Below are positions 26,124 to 33,399 of a stretch of 64,000 nucleotides of DNA, in pieces. This DNA comes from JACVRX01 sp046726315. Its GTDB lineage: Bacteria; Actinomycetota; Actinomycetes; Jiangellales; Jiangellaceae. The first letter of the stretch is position 1; each line of letters opens with the position of its first letter. The stretch lies in NCBI GenBank assembly GCA_046726315.1, contig JBKPAG010000034.1, forward strand, positions 23,234 to 87,233. The letters run 5' to 3'. Both the position numbers and the translations under genes were made by a program. Below the pieces are notes generated by a model. The model had not been told where the DNA came from, searched no databases, and was given only the letters and a program-made list of their open reading frames with translations.

Positions 26124-26187
26124 CCCATACAGCTCAGTCATCTGCCGTGTTACCAGATGGGGCGCCAGGTCCAGGTCGTCCTCGCCT

Positions 26188-26532
26188 TCAGCGGACGGTC
26201 TGGCGTGACGGCCACTGGTCGCTCAGCGGGCACTCGAGCACGGCGAACGACGGTGACGAGTCGACGACTGCCCACGGTCAGTCGAGCACGGTGCCGTGGA
26301 TGGCGTGCGGCGGGTTGCGGTCGGTCGGCAGCTGATAGGTCGTCCCGTCGAACTCGAACCGGCCACGCCGAATCCGGCCGGCCCACGGGGCCATGACGAA
26401 GCTGCCCCATCTGGTCGGCTTGGTTCCTGTGTGCGCGAGTACTTCGAGTCCGTCCACGACGAGCTGGGAGACCCGCCCGCCGACCTCGGGATCCAGCTCG
26501 AGCGTCGCGGCACCGTCTGTCAGTGTGGTCAT
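26188..26532 (-). pseudogene. Broken aldose 1-epimerase-like gene
   Basis: From ATG 26532 the frame reads a galactose-mutarotase-type N-terminus (TDGAATLELDPEVGGRVSQL, then RWGSFVMAPWAGRIRRGRFE and NPPHAIHGTVLD). It stops at a TGA at 26278-26280, exactly where relatives have Arg (CGA). Beyond the stop the same frame continues with family-like sequence (PWAVVDSSPSFAVLECPLSD) for about 32 codons to another TGA. Only about 115 of ~290 residues exist, so the gene is both nonsense-mutated and truncated where it meets the hydrolase gene. Its ATG overlaps the stop of the upstream gene (TGATG). Confidence 0.85.
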
Positions 26533-26987
26533 CAGAATCGCCCCGATCCTCCGCGTCGGAACACCCGTCGCAACGGCCGTTCCTGGTAACCGCCGTCGGC
26601 AAGCCCGGCCCGCCGCTCGAAGACGTTGCGTGACGCCGGGTCTCCCGTGCACACCCACGACCATCCTGCGGCCAGCCCGTAGAGCGGCCACATCATCGGT
26701 CCGATGCAGACCGCGTACTGGCTCGCGTGCCGTGCCTCGTGTGCCAACAGGGTCGGCCGCCGCGCGAGCACGGACTCGTCGCCCCTGAGCAGGACCACGT
26801 TCCCCACCGTGAATGCCGAGTTCGGCGGCAGCGCCAACCCGTATCCGAAGCCGATCAGCAGCCCGTTCGGACCTGTCACCAGCCGGGCGCCCGCTGCCCG
26901 GGCGATGGCGAGTCCGAGCGGTGTCGAGAGATTGATCAGGTTGACCACTTGGCGCAGGCGTTGAGCGGGCGTCACGGCGGCCATCAT
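26532..26987 (-). CDS. Hypothetical protein with HExxH-like motif
   Basis: 151 residues. A HEARH sequence in RRPTLLAHEARHASQYA fits the HExxH zinc site of gluzincin-type metallopeptidases, and a later Glu in NVFERRAGLADGG could be the third ligand. Between them is a hydrophobic stretch (GPMMWPLYGLAAGWSW) that may enter the membrane. The N-terminal part (LINLSTPLGLAIARAAGARL) is also apolar. It resembles minimal DUF4157-like proteins; no activity is shown. ATG 26987 or 26984 is the start. It was translationally coupled to the epimerase gene, now broken. Confidence 0.6.
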   Translation of the reverse strand: MMAAVTPAQRLRQVVNLINLSTPLGLAIARAAGARLVTGPNGLLIGFGYGLALPPNSAFTVGNVVLLRGDESVLARRPTLLAHEARHASQYAVCIGPMMWPLYGLAAGWSWVCTGDPASRNVFERRAGLADGGYQERPLRRVFRRGGSGRF

Positions 26988-27460
26988 TCCGTGCCTGAAA
27001 TCTTCGGCCCAGCATGGACGTCCCCGTGGAATACGGCGCGGCCGTGGTGATCGCTGTGGACTCTGCGGCGCTGCCGTCATGATCGTTGTGGGCTTTGCGG
27101 CGCTGCCGTCATGATCGATGTGCGGAAAGGGGTGCCCTGGCGCCGCAAATCCCACTCCCATGCGCGGTAATTGTGACGCCAACGTCTCCGTCCCGCCCGT
27201 CGGGCCGAATCGGCACGCTGTGCCCTCCACAAATCCGTACAAACAACCCGCGGTGGCGACACTGTAGCGTGCCAATCGCGACCGGCCAGCGTGCCAATCG
27301 GCCCACCGCACGGCGTCGCAGGTTGCTGGAACCGCTCCCATCATCGCCGAGTGCCAAGCCCCGGCGACCGCACGCGAGTCTTAGTATCCAGAACGACCGT
27401 CTCGTATTCCGGACAACGGTATTGCGCGGACGAGGTGCCTGCGTAGGGTCGGCGCCAGGA
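26988..27460. other. 473-bp non-coding stretch with direct repeats
   Basis: No convincing gene. It contains two tandem 32-bp copies (27049-27080 and 27081-27112, 29 of 32 identical) and a partial third copy to 27125. There is also a 13-bp direct repeat AGCGTGCCAATCG at 27266 and 27288 (22-bp period, two helical turns). The right end must hold the promoter of the riboswitch-controlled operon. A long minus-strand frame crosses the region but shows no family-like sequence. Confidence 0.5.
27049..27125. repeat. 32-bp tandem direct repeat, 2.4 copies
   Basis: Two adjacent 32-bp units starting GATCG(C/T)TGTGG and sharing TGCGGCGCTGCCGTCAT differ at three positions. A third partial unit starts GATCGATGTG. 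The period is not a multiple of three and no real gene covers it. It lies 60-140 bp upstream of the HExxH protein start, so it could be a regulatory array or replication slippage. Confidence 0.7.
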
Positions 27461-27570
27461 ACTCATCCAGAGGGGCAGAGGGACCGGCCCGACGAAGCCC
27501 CGGCAACCCACCCGGGTTCACACCCGGGCCAGGTGCCAACTCCGGCCCGCCTCGAGCGGGAAAGATGAGG
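27461..27570 (+). promoter_or_regulatory. SAM-I (S-box) riboswitch
   Basis: The sequence shows the S-box consensus in order: CTCATC (27462-27467, P1 left strand), AGAGGGACCGGCCCGACGAA, GCCCCGGCAACCC, a variable hairpin CCCGGGTTCACACCCGGG, GGTGCCAACTCC, and closing GAAAGATGAG, whose GATGAG (27564-27569) pairs with CTCATC. The right strand of P1 runs into the GAGGAGG ribosome binding site (27567-27573) of the next gene, 4 nt before its ATG. SAM binding, which stabilises P1, should therefore block translation directly, with no separate terminator. Control by SAM implies a methionine/sulfur role for the downstream genes. Confidence 0.93.
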
Positions 27571-27577
27571 AGGACCG

Positions 27578-28858
27578 ATGCCCGTCACGGCACCAGAGAG
27601 CACACGCGAAGCCATCACCCGAACTCCCGATCTGGGCGCTGCCACTCATCTGTCATGTCGTGAATGCGGCACGACCGCACCGCTGGGCGCGTTCTACGCC
27701 TGCGCCGACTGCTTCGGGCCGCTCGAGGTCGGCTACGACTTCGGCCGGGTATCCCGCGAGCGGATCGAGGCCGGCCCGAGGTCCATCTGGCGCTACCGCG
27801 ACCTGCTTCCGGTGCCGGAGTCCGTTGCGGGAACCCCGAACACCGAGCCCGGCTGGACCCGGCTGCTGCGCGCGGACCGGCTCGGTCGTGAGCTGGGTAT
27901 CCAAACGTTGTGGGTCAAGGACGACTCGGGCAACCCGACGCACTCGTTCAAGGACCGCGTCGTCGCCGTCGCGCTTGCCGCTGCGCGTCAACTGGGCTTC
28001 AGCGTCCTCGCCTGCCCGTCGACCGGCAACCTGGCCAACGCCGTCGCCGCGGCGGCTGCGCGCGCCGGCATCCGGTCGTTCGTGTTCGTGCCGCACGATC
28101 TCGAGGACCAGAAGATCGTCATGACCGCGGTCTACGGCACGACCCTGGTCGCGGTGCAGGGAACGTACGACGACGCGAACCGCCTCGCCTCGGAGTTGGC
28201 CGGCCAGCACGACGACTGGGCCTTCGTCAACGTCAATGTGCGTCCCTATTACGCCGAGGGGTCGAAGACGCTCGGCTACGAGATCGCCGAGCAACTCGGT
28301 TGGCGGTTACCGCGGCAGGTCGTCATACCGGTCGCCAGCGGCGCCCAGCTGGTCAAGGTCGACAAGGCCTTCCGAGAGCTCGTCGCGTTGGGCCTGGTCG
28401 AGGGCGAGCCACCGCGGGTCTTCGGCGCGCAGGCGACCGGCTGCTCGCCGGTAGCTGCGGCATTCAAGGCCGGGCACGACGTGGTCCGGCCGGTTCGGCC
28501 GTCAACGATCGCGAAGTCCCTGGCGATCGGCAACCCCGCCGACGGACCCTACGTACTCGACGTCACGCGCCGCACCGGCGGGGCCGTGGAGGACGTCGGA
28601 GACGAGGAGGTCGTCGACGGAATCCGATTGCTGGCGCGGACCGAGGGGGTGTTCGCGGAGACGGCCGGTGGAGTCACCGTCGCCGTACTGGCCAAGCTGG
28701 TGCGCGAGGGAGTGCTCGACCCCGACGCCGAGACGGTCGTGCTCAACACCGGCGACGGCCTGAAGACCCTGGACGCGTTGTCGTCGGTCGTGGGACCGGT
28801 CGGCACGATCCGGCCGACGACCGAAGACTTCGACGCCCTGGGGGTGGTTTCTCGATGA
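27578..28858 (+). CDS. thrC: Threonine-synthase-like PLP enzyme under SAM riboswitch control
   Basis: 426-residue fold-type II PLP enzyme annotated by homology as threonine synthase (O-phosphohomoserine to threonine). An N-terminal four-Cys zinc-ribbon-like segment (Cys27, Cys30, Cys42, Cys45: CREC and CADC) precedes the catalytic domain. The PLP Lys is K125 in NPTHSFKDR, the phosphate loop is CPSTGNLANAVAA, and the substrate region includes VASGAQLVKVDKAF and TGDGLKTLDAL. It is translated from an ATG whose RBS is inside the SAM-I aptamer and overlaps the CysO-like gene by ATGA. That context argues for homocysteine or cysteine synthesis using a protein thiocarboxylate, rather than plain threonine synthesis. 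Confidence 0.88.
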   Translation: MPVTAPESTREAITRTPDLGAATHLSCRECGTTAPLGAFYACADCFGPLEVGYDFGRVSRERIEAGPRSIWRYRDLLPVPESVAGTPNTEPGWTRLLRADRLGRELGIQTLWVKDDSGNPTHSFKDRVVAVALAAARQLGFSVLACPSTGNLANAVAAAAARAGIRSFVFVPHDLEDQKIVMTAVYGTTLVAVQGTYDDANRLASELAGQHDDWAFVNVNVRPYYAEGSKTLGYEIAEQLGWRLPRQVVIPVASGAQLVKVDKAFRELVALGLVEGEPPRVFGAQATGCSPVAAAFKAGHDVVRPVRPSTIAKSLAIGNPADGPYVLDVTRRTGGAVEDVGDEEVVDGIRLLARTEGVFAETAGGVTVAVLAKLVREGVLDPDAETVVLNTGDGLKTLDALSSVVGPVGTIRPTTEDFDALGVVSR

Positions 28859-29142
28859 GCATTGTGGCGGTACGGGTCCCGACCATCCTGCGCACCTACA
28901 CCGGTGGTGCTGCAGACGTCTCGGTCTCCGTAAGGGACGACGCCACGCTCTCCGACGTCGTCGCGGCGCTCGATGCGAGTTATCCCGGAATCGGCGGGCG
29001 GGTGCTGGACGACACCGGCGGGATCCGCAGATTCGTCAACGTCTACGTCGACGACGACGACGTCCGGTTCGCGTCCGGTCTGCAGACGCCCACCCCGGAC
29101 GGCACGAAGATCTCGGTGATCCCGGCGGTCGCCGGCGGCTGA
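28855..29142 (+). CDS. CysO/MoaD-like ubiquitin-fold sulfur carrier protein
   Basis: 95-residue beta-grasp protein very close in pattern to mycobacterial CysO: VRVPTILRTYTGG at the N-terminus, RFVNVYVDDDDVRFASGL in the middle and a C-terminal VIPAVAGG. The terminal Gly-Gly is what an MoeB/MoeZ-type enzyme adenylates and converts to a thiocarboxylate sulfur donor. In mycobacteria the partner is the PLP enzyme CysM and the protease Mec. Here the partner by operon overlap is a threonine-synthase-like PLP enzyme. No Mec or CysM gene is in this window. Start ATG 28855 overlaps the previous stop. Confidence 0.92.
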   Translation: MSIVAVRVPTILRTYTGGAADVSVSVRDDATLSDVVAALDASYPGIGGRVLDDTGGIRRFVNVYVDDDDVRFASGLQTPTPDGTKISVIPAVAGG

Positions 29143-29322
29143 CGGCGGTGGCCGCAACGGCGGCGATCAGTGCGTTGTTCTATTCGGACGGCTATCGGCT
29201 CGACCCTGTCGTGACGCGTGTATGGTCTTCACTGGTCGGCGCAAGACCCCCCTCGGGGGCGGTGGAGCGAGCACGACCCGGGCCTGAAAACGGGCCCGAC
29301 ACCCGCCCCGCGAGGAGAGGTA
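29143..29322 (+). promoter_or_regulatory. Promoter and long 5' leader of the cold-shock gene
   Basis: 180 bp without a gene. It can form small GC hairpins (CCCCC-TC-GGGGG at about 29247-29259; GGGCC...GGCCC at about 29280-29299) before a GAGGAGAGG site at 29312-29320. Long structured leaders are typical of cspA-type genes, where they act in cold-dependent translation. Thermosensing here is inferred, not shown. Confidence 0.4.
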
Positions 29323-29523
29323 ATGGCTCAGGGCACCGTGAAGTGGTTCAACTCCGAGAAGGGCTACGGCTTTATCGCCGTAGATGGCGGACAGGACCTC
29401 TTCGTCCACTACACCGCGATCGACATGGAGGGCTACCGCAGTCTCGAGGACGGCCAGCGCGTCGAGTTCGAGGTCGGCCAGGGACCCAAGGGTCCGCAGG
29501 CGGAATCCGTCCGCGTCGTGTAA
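29323..29523 (+). CDS. Cold-shock protein CspA family
   Basis: 66-residue single cold-shock domain, an OB-fold RNA chaperone. Both nucleic-acid-binding motifs are intact: KGYGFI (RNP1, KWFNSEKGYGFI) and LFVHYTAI (RNP2, usually VFVHFSAI). The ATG follows a strong GAGGAGAGG site. A hairpin terminator follows 20 bp after the stop, so the gene is probably monocistronic or the end of the thrC-cysO transcript. Confidence 0.96.
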   Translation: MAQGTVKWFNSEKGYGFIAVDGGQDLFVHYTAIDMEGYRSLEDGQRVEFEVGQGPKGPQAESVRVV

Positions 29524-29542
29524 TTCACCAGCTCGATCGTTT

Positions 29543-29573
29543 GGCCCGGTCCCTGGATCTCGGGGGCCGGGCC
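29543..29573 (+). terminator. Hairpin terminator after the cold-shock gene
   Basis: GGCCCGGTCCC, a 7-nt loop, then GGGGGCCGGGCC form a strong GC stem starting 19 bp after the stop. There is no clear T-run, as is common in high-GC actinobacteria. Confidence 0.65.
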
Positions 29574-29641
29574 GCTGTTCGTGCGTCGGATCTCCGCCCG
29601 CTAGAACGGGCCGGGCAGGGCCTCGCCAATACGATGGCAGC

Positions 29642-30040
29642 GTGGCTAGCCGTCCGGTGCTCGTGTACGACGGCGACTGTGCCCTCTGCACGTCCTCCGT
29701 TCGGTTCATCGAACGACGAATCCCGACAACCGCCGAAATGATCGCGTGGCAGTTCGCCGACCTCGCTGCGTTGGGCACGACTGCCGAGCGGGCCGAGCGT
29801 GAGCTGCTATGGGTGCATCGCTCCGGTCGAGTTGACGGTGGCGCCGATGCCGTCGCGGCGTTGCTGGTGAACGCCGGCGGGGCGTGGAGAGCCATCGGCT
29901 GGCTGATGAGTGTTCCTCCGGTCAGCTGGCTCGCCCGCACTGCGTACCGCCTGGTCGCGGCGAACCGGCACCGGCTGCCTGGAGGCACACCAGCGTGCGC
30001 GCTGCCGGCGGAGCAGCGTCCGGGCAACCTCGGAGCATGA
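29642..30040 (+). CDS. DCC family thiol-disulfide oxidoreductase-like protein (DUF393)
   Basis: 132 residues. The family-naming motif is at the N-terminus: VLVYDGDCALCTSSVRFIER (DxxCxxC), thioredoxin-like but with the Cys pair in its own context. Later conserved parts are DGGADAVAALL and a C-terminal region ending GTPACALPAEQRPG. The frame is open upstream but GTG 29642 lies six codons before the first strand. DCC domains are often fused to or encoded beside HTTM/VKGC-like membrane proteins, and such a gene lies immediately convergent here. Confidence 0.88.
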   Translation: MASRPVLVYDGDCALCTSSVRFIERRIPTTAEMIAWQFADLAALGTTAERAERELLWVHRSGRVDGGADAVAALLVNAGGAWRAIGWLMSVPPVSWLARTAYRLVAANRHRLPGGTPACALPAEQRPGNLGA

Positions 30041-30051
30041 GTCGACGCGCG

Positions 30052-30927
30052 TCACCGTGCTGGGTCCGGCTCTGGCTCCGGCGTAGGGACGGGCTTTGGG
30101 GCAGGCAACCGCCGGCGTACGGGGGGAACCAGCCGCTCGAGCGGGAAGAACGCAAGCCAGCAGATCACCGTCGGCAGGAAGTGAATGCCGAGACTCAGGT
30201 ACGTCACCAGATGGAAGCTCAGGAAGAAGCCAGCGGCGAGCAGCAGTGCTCTTCCGTGGAGGAAGAGCACGATGGGGGAGAGGAACTCGGCGATCAGGAG
30301 CATCCATTGGCTGATCCGCAGCAGCCAGGGGTACTCGAGGATCCAGTCGATGAACTCGGTGCCGCGGCGGATGATCGCCCAGGTGAAGACCGCGCTACCG
30401 CCCCAGGCGAACGGCGCGCCGTTGCGCGACCACTTGGCAAACGCGGAGCCGACGTACGTTGCGATCGTCGCGACTTGGATGCAGCGCAACGCCCACCCAC
30501 CTGCCGCACTCGGCGTCCCGTCGCCGAACCGGGCCCGACCCACGGTCGGCAGAACCCAAAGGGCCACCAGCAGCGCCAGGTGGTCGTGGTCGACCTTGCC
30601 GAACGACATCCCGACGACGAGCCACTCGAGGTAGCAAACGGCGACAATCCAGCCGGCCAGGCGGGGCAGCCGTCCTGTGGCCGCAACAAGGGAACCGATC
30701 ACGATGACGACTTGCAGGGTGTGGACGAGAACGGGCGACGGCTCCGGGAGTGGGAGCACTCGGCCTATGAACAACGGACGGTAAAGATCGGCCGCGTAGC
30801 CGTGCGGCACGACGTCGTTGACAAGCACGAAGATGTCGTAGAGTAGGAACAGGTAGACGACCGTCCGGAACACGGCGACCCGGGCTAGCGGCACAGGGGT
30901 CGTCCACCACGCGACGATCCGTTTCAT
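30052..30927 (-). CDS. HTTM/VKGC-like integral membrane protein
   Basis: About 291 residues with six to eight hydrophobic helices. The sequence resembles HTTM (vitamin-K-dependent carboxylase-related) proteins: an N-terminal LARVAVFRTVVYLFLLYD, HDHLALLVALWVLPTVG, YVGSAFAKWSRNGAPFAWG and FHLVTYLSLGIHFLPTVICW. The C-terminus is Pro-rich. ATG 30927 overlaps the upstream stop by ATGA, so it is translationally coupled to the gene at 30924-31400. Catalytic residues of true carboxylases are not obvious. A pairing with the convergent DCC protein is likely by analogy. Confidence 0.75.
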   Translation of the reverse strand: MKRIVAWWTTPVPLARVAVFRTVVYLFLLYDIFVLVNDVVPHGYAADLYRPLFIGRVLPLPEPSPVLVHTLQVVIVIGSLVAATGRLPRLAGWIVAVCYLEWLVVGMSFGKVDHDHLALLVALWVLPTVGRARFGDGTPSAAGGWALRCIQVATIATYVGSAFAKWSRNGAPFAWGGSAVFTWAIIRRGTEFIDWILEYPWLLRISQWMLLIAEFLSPIVLFLHGRALLLAAGFFLSFHLVTYLSLGIHFLPTVICWLAFFPLERLVPPVRRRLPAPKPVPTPEPEPDPAR

Positions 30928-31400
30928 TGGACGGTCCATCGGGCGAGCTCGACGGTAACGGGTGGGCCGGTCTGGTAGCCGTCGCGCAGCTGGTAGGTGT
31001 CGCGCATGAGGTAGAGCGTCGTGTAGTGGTCCCGGTCCGGGTGGATCGCTGCGTACGCGTCGGCGATCGTCTGGAGGAGCGACGGATCAGTGACGATGCG
31101 GTCGAGCTGGCCCTCGACTTCTGCTCTGCCGATCCCGGTGCCGGTTGCATTGAGGGGGACCCGCACCCGCTGCCGGCCGCCTTCGGTGTCGGCGAGCATG
31201 TACGTCGAGCGGACCTTCGCGTCCAGGTCGTGCGCGGTCGCGTACTGGGCCATCGAGCCGAACGGGAAGTAGTCGTCGCTGTCGGCAAGGGTGCCGTGCG
31301 CGAGAGCGGCGATTCCCGCGAATGCCGCCAGCAACCGCCAGGTCGTCGACGCGCGGGAGAGCCGCCGGGTGGCCCCCGGCGCCGCCTCGCCGCCGCTCAC
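30924..31400 (-). CDS. Membrane-anchored hypothetical protein
   Basis: About 158 residues: a short basic N-terminus, one hydrophobic segment (WRLLAAFAGIAALAHGTLA) and an outside domain with DSDDYFPFGSMAQYA, YMLADTEGGRQRVRVPLNAT and YLMRDTYQLRDGYQ. This type of protein is commonly encoded with HTTM-like membrane proteins, matching the ATGA overlap here. GTG 31400 is preferred because the earlier ATG (31463) would place the start beyond the CIRCE elements and add a low-complexity leader. Function unknown. Confidence 0.65.
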   Translation of the reverse strand: MSGGEAAPGATRRLSRASTTWRLLAAFAGIAALAHGTLADSDDYFPFGSMAQYATAHDLDAKVRSTYMLADTEGGRQRVRVPLNATGTGIGRAEVEGQLDRIVTDPSLLQTIADAYAAIHPDRDHYTTLYLMRDTYQLRDGYQTGPPVTVELARWTVQ

Positions 31401-31432
31401 GACGGCCAAGGGTAGTCCGCCTGCGGGACCCG

Positions 31433-31459
31433 CTTGCACTCTCGGATGGAGAGTGCTAA
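31433..31459. promoter_or_regulatory. CIRCE element 1 (HrcA operator)
   Basis: CTTGCACTC, 9 bp, GAGTGCTAA. It matches the CIRCE inverted repeat TTAGCACTC-N9-GAGTGCTAA with changes only at the outer left arm. It is the left of two HrcA binding sites upstream of groEL and lies 33 bp from the divergent gene's preferred start. Confidence 0.9.
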
Positions 31460-31466
31460 ACACGCA

Positions 31467-31493
31467 TTAGCACTCTCTAGTGGAGAGTGACAA
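31467..31493. promoter_or_regulatory. CIRCE element 2 (HrcA operator)
   Basis: TTAGCACTC, 9 bp, GAGTGACAA: the left arm is perfect and the right arm has two changes. It lies 34 bp (centre to centre) from CIRCE 1. HrcA bound here represses the groEL transcript at normal temperature. Confidence 0.92.
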
Positions 31494-31616
31494 CACAGGT
31501 AACCGGGTCGGCGAGGTCCCGGTTGTCCCGGCGACAGGAGCCCGGGGCGCCGAGACCGTCCGTCGCGGGCGTCGAGCCGGGCTATCCACCCGCTATCCGG
31601 GAGGACCAGGAAACCC

Positions 31617-33245
31617 ATGCCAAAGATCATCGCCTTCAGCGAGGATGCGCGGCGTGGCCTCGAGCGCGGCATGAACCAGCTTGCCGACGCCGTCCGGGTC
31701 ACGCTAGGCCCGAAGGGCCGCAACGTCGTCCTCGAGAAGAAGTGGGGCGCGCCGACGATCACCAACGACGGCGTCTCCATCGCGAAGGAGATCGAGCTCG
31801 AGGACCCGTGGGAGAAGATCGGGGCCGAGCTGGTCAAGGAGGTCGCGAAGAAGACCGACGACGTCGCCGGTGACGGCACGACGACGGCCACGGTGCTCGC
31901 TCAGGCGCTGGTGCGCGAGGGGCTGCGCAACGTTGCCGCGGGTGCGAGCCCGATGGCGCTCAAGCGCGGCATCGAGAAGGCCGTCGAGGCGGTCGCCGAG
32001 CAGCTGCTCGCGTCGGCCAAGGACGTCGAGACCAAGGAGCAGATCGCCGCGACCGCGTCGATCTCCGCTGCCGACACCCAGATCGGCGAGCTCATCGCCG
32101 AGGCGATGGACAAGGTCGGCAAGGAAGGTGTCATCACCGTCGAGGAAAGCAATACCTTCGGCCTCGAGCTCGAGCTCACCGAGGGCATGCGCTTCGACAA
32201 GGGCTACATCTCCGGCTACTTCGTCACCGACCCCGAGCGCCAGGAGGCCGTCCTCGAGGACGCCTACGTGCTGCTGGTCGAGTCGAAGATCTCCAGCGTC
32301 AAGGACCTCCTGCCGCTGCTGGAGAAGGTCATCCAGGCCGGCAAGCCGCTGCTGATCATCGCCGAGGACGTCGAGGGCGAGGCGCTTGCCACCCTCGTCG
32401 TCAACAAGATCCGCGGGACGTTCAAGTCCGTCGCGGTGAAGGCGCCCGGCTTCGGCGACCGTCGCAAGGCCATGCTGCAGGACATCGCGATCCTGACCGG
32501 TGGCCAGGTCATCAGCGAGACCGTCGGCCTCAAGCTGGAGAACGCGACGGTCGACCTGCTCGGCCAGGCCCGCAAGGTCGTCGTCACCAAGGACGAGACG
32601 ACGATCGTCGAGGGCGCTGGCGACGCGGACCAGATTGCCGGGCGGGTCAGCCAGATCCGCACCGAGATCGACAACTCCGACAGCGACTACGACCGGGAGA
32701 AGCTGCAGGAGCGGCTGGCCAAGCTCGCCGGCGGCGTGGCCGTCATCAAGGCGGGCGCGGCCACCGAGGTGGAGCTCAAGGAGCGCAAGCACCGCATCGA
32801 GGACGCCGTTCGTAACGCCAAGGCGGCCGTCGAGGAGGGCATCGTCGCCGGTGGCGGCGTCGCGCTGCTGCACGCCGCTCTGGCTGCGTTCGAGAAGCTC
32901 GACCTGGAGGGCGACGAGGCGACCGGCGCCAACATCGTCAAGGCAGCGGTCGAGGCCCCGCTCAAGCAGATCGCGATCAATGCTGGCCTCGAGGGCGGCG
33001 TCGTGGTCGAGCGGGTCCGTGGTCTGGAACCAAACTACGGCCTGGACGCGAACACCGGCGAGTACGTCGACCTGGTCAAGGCAGGCATCATCGACCCGGC
33101 CAAGGTCACCCGCTCGGCGCTGCAGAATGCCGCGTCGATCGCCGGCCTCTTCCTCACCACCGAGGTCGTCATCGCCGACAAGCCGGAGAAGGAGAAGGTT
33201 CCGGCCGGCGCCGGAGCCGGCGACATGGGCGGCATGGACTTCTGA
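31617..33245 (+). CDS. groEL: Chaperonin GroEL (second, groES-less copy type)
   Basis: 542-residue 60-kDa chaperonin forming double-ring folding cages with ATP. Conserved pieces are TLGPKGRNVVLEKKWGAPTI, the ATP-site DDVAGDGTTTATVLAQALV, EGMRFDKGYISGYF in the apical domain, and a Gly/Met tail ending GDMGGMDF. No groES lies next to it, the usual state of actinobacterial groEL2, whose groES partner sits elsewhere with groEL1. The RBS GGGAGGA precedes ATG 31617. The 5' region carries two CIRCE sites and the 3' end a hairpin terminator. Confidence 0.98.
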   Translation: MPKIIAFSEDARRGLERGMNQLADAVRVTLGPKGRNVVLEKKWGAPTITNDGVSIAKEIELEDPWEKIGAELVKEVAKKTDDVAGDGTTTATVLAQALVREGLRNVAAGASPMALKRGIEKAVEAVAEQLLASAKDVETKEQIAATASISAADTQIGELIAEAMDKVGKEGVITVEESNTFGLELELTEGMRFDKGYISGYFVTDPERQEAVLEDAYVLLVESKISSVKDLLPLLEKVIQAGKPLLIIAEDVEGEALATLVVNKIRGTFKSVAVKAPGFGDRRKAMLQDIAILTGGQVISETVGLKLENATVDLLGQARKVVVTKDETTIVEGAGDADQIAGRVSQIRTEIDNSDSDYDREKLQERLAKLAGGVAVIKAGAATEVELKERKHRIEDAVRNAKAAVEEGIVAGGGVALLHAALAAFEKLDLEGDEATGANIVKAAVEAPLKQIAINAGLEGGVVVERVRGLEPNYGLDANTGEYVDLVKAGIIDPAKVTRSALQNAASIAGLFLTTEVVIADKPEKEKVPAGAGAGDMGGMDF

Positions 33246-33265
33246 GTCCAGCCTGCACCGCTCGC

Positions 33266-33305
33266 AAGGGGCGGCGTTCCGGTTTTGCCCGGGGCGCCGC
33301 CCCTT
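33266..33305 (+). terminator. Rho-independent terminator of groEL
   Basis: AAGGGGCGGCG and CGCCGCCCCTT are perfectly complementary 11-bp arms around an 18-nt loop, followed by TTCGTT. It starts 21 bp after the groEL stop. Confidence 0.85.
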
Positions 33306-33399
33306 TCGTTGTCCACCTCCCTAAATTGTCAGGCCGGACTCGGCTCGGTCCGAGATTCCGCCGCGTTTGCATTGAGCACCTATGCGCATCGGCCAGGCG

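Noticed and set aside
31704..32873. 389-codon minus-strand frame inside groEL
   Set aside because: Mirror of groEL codon bias, with no independent motif.
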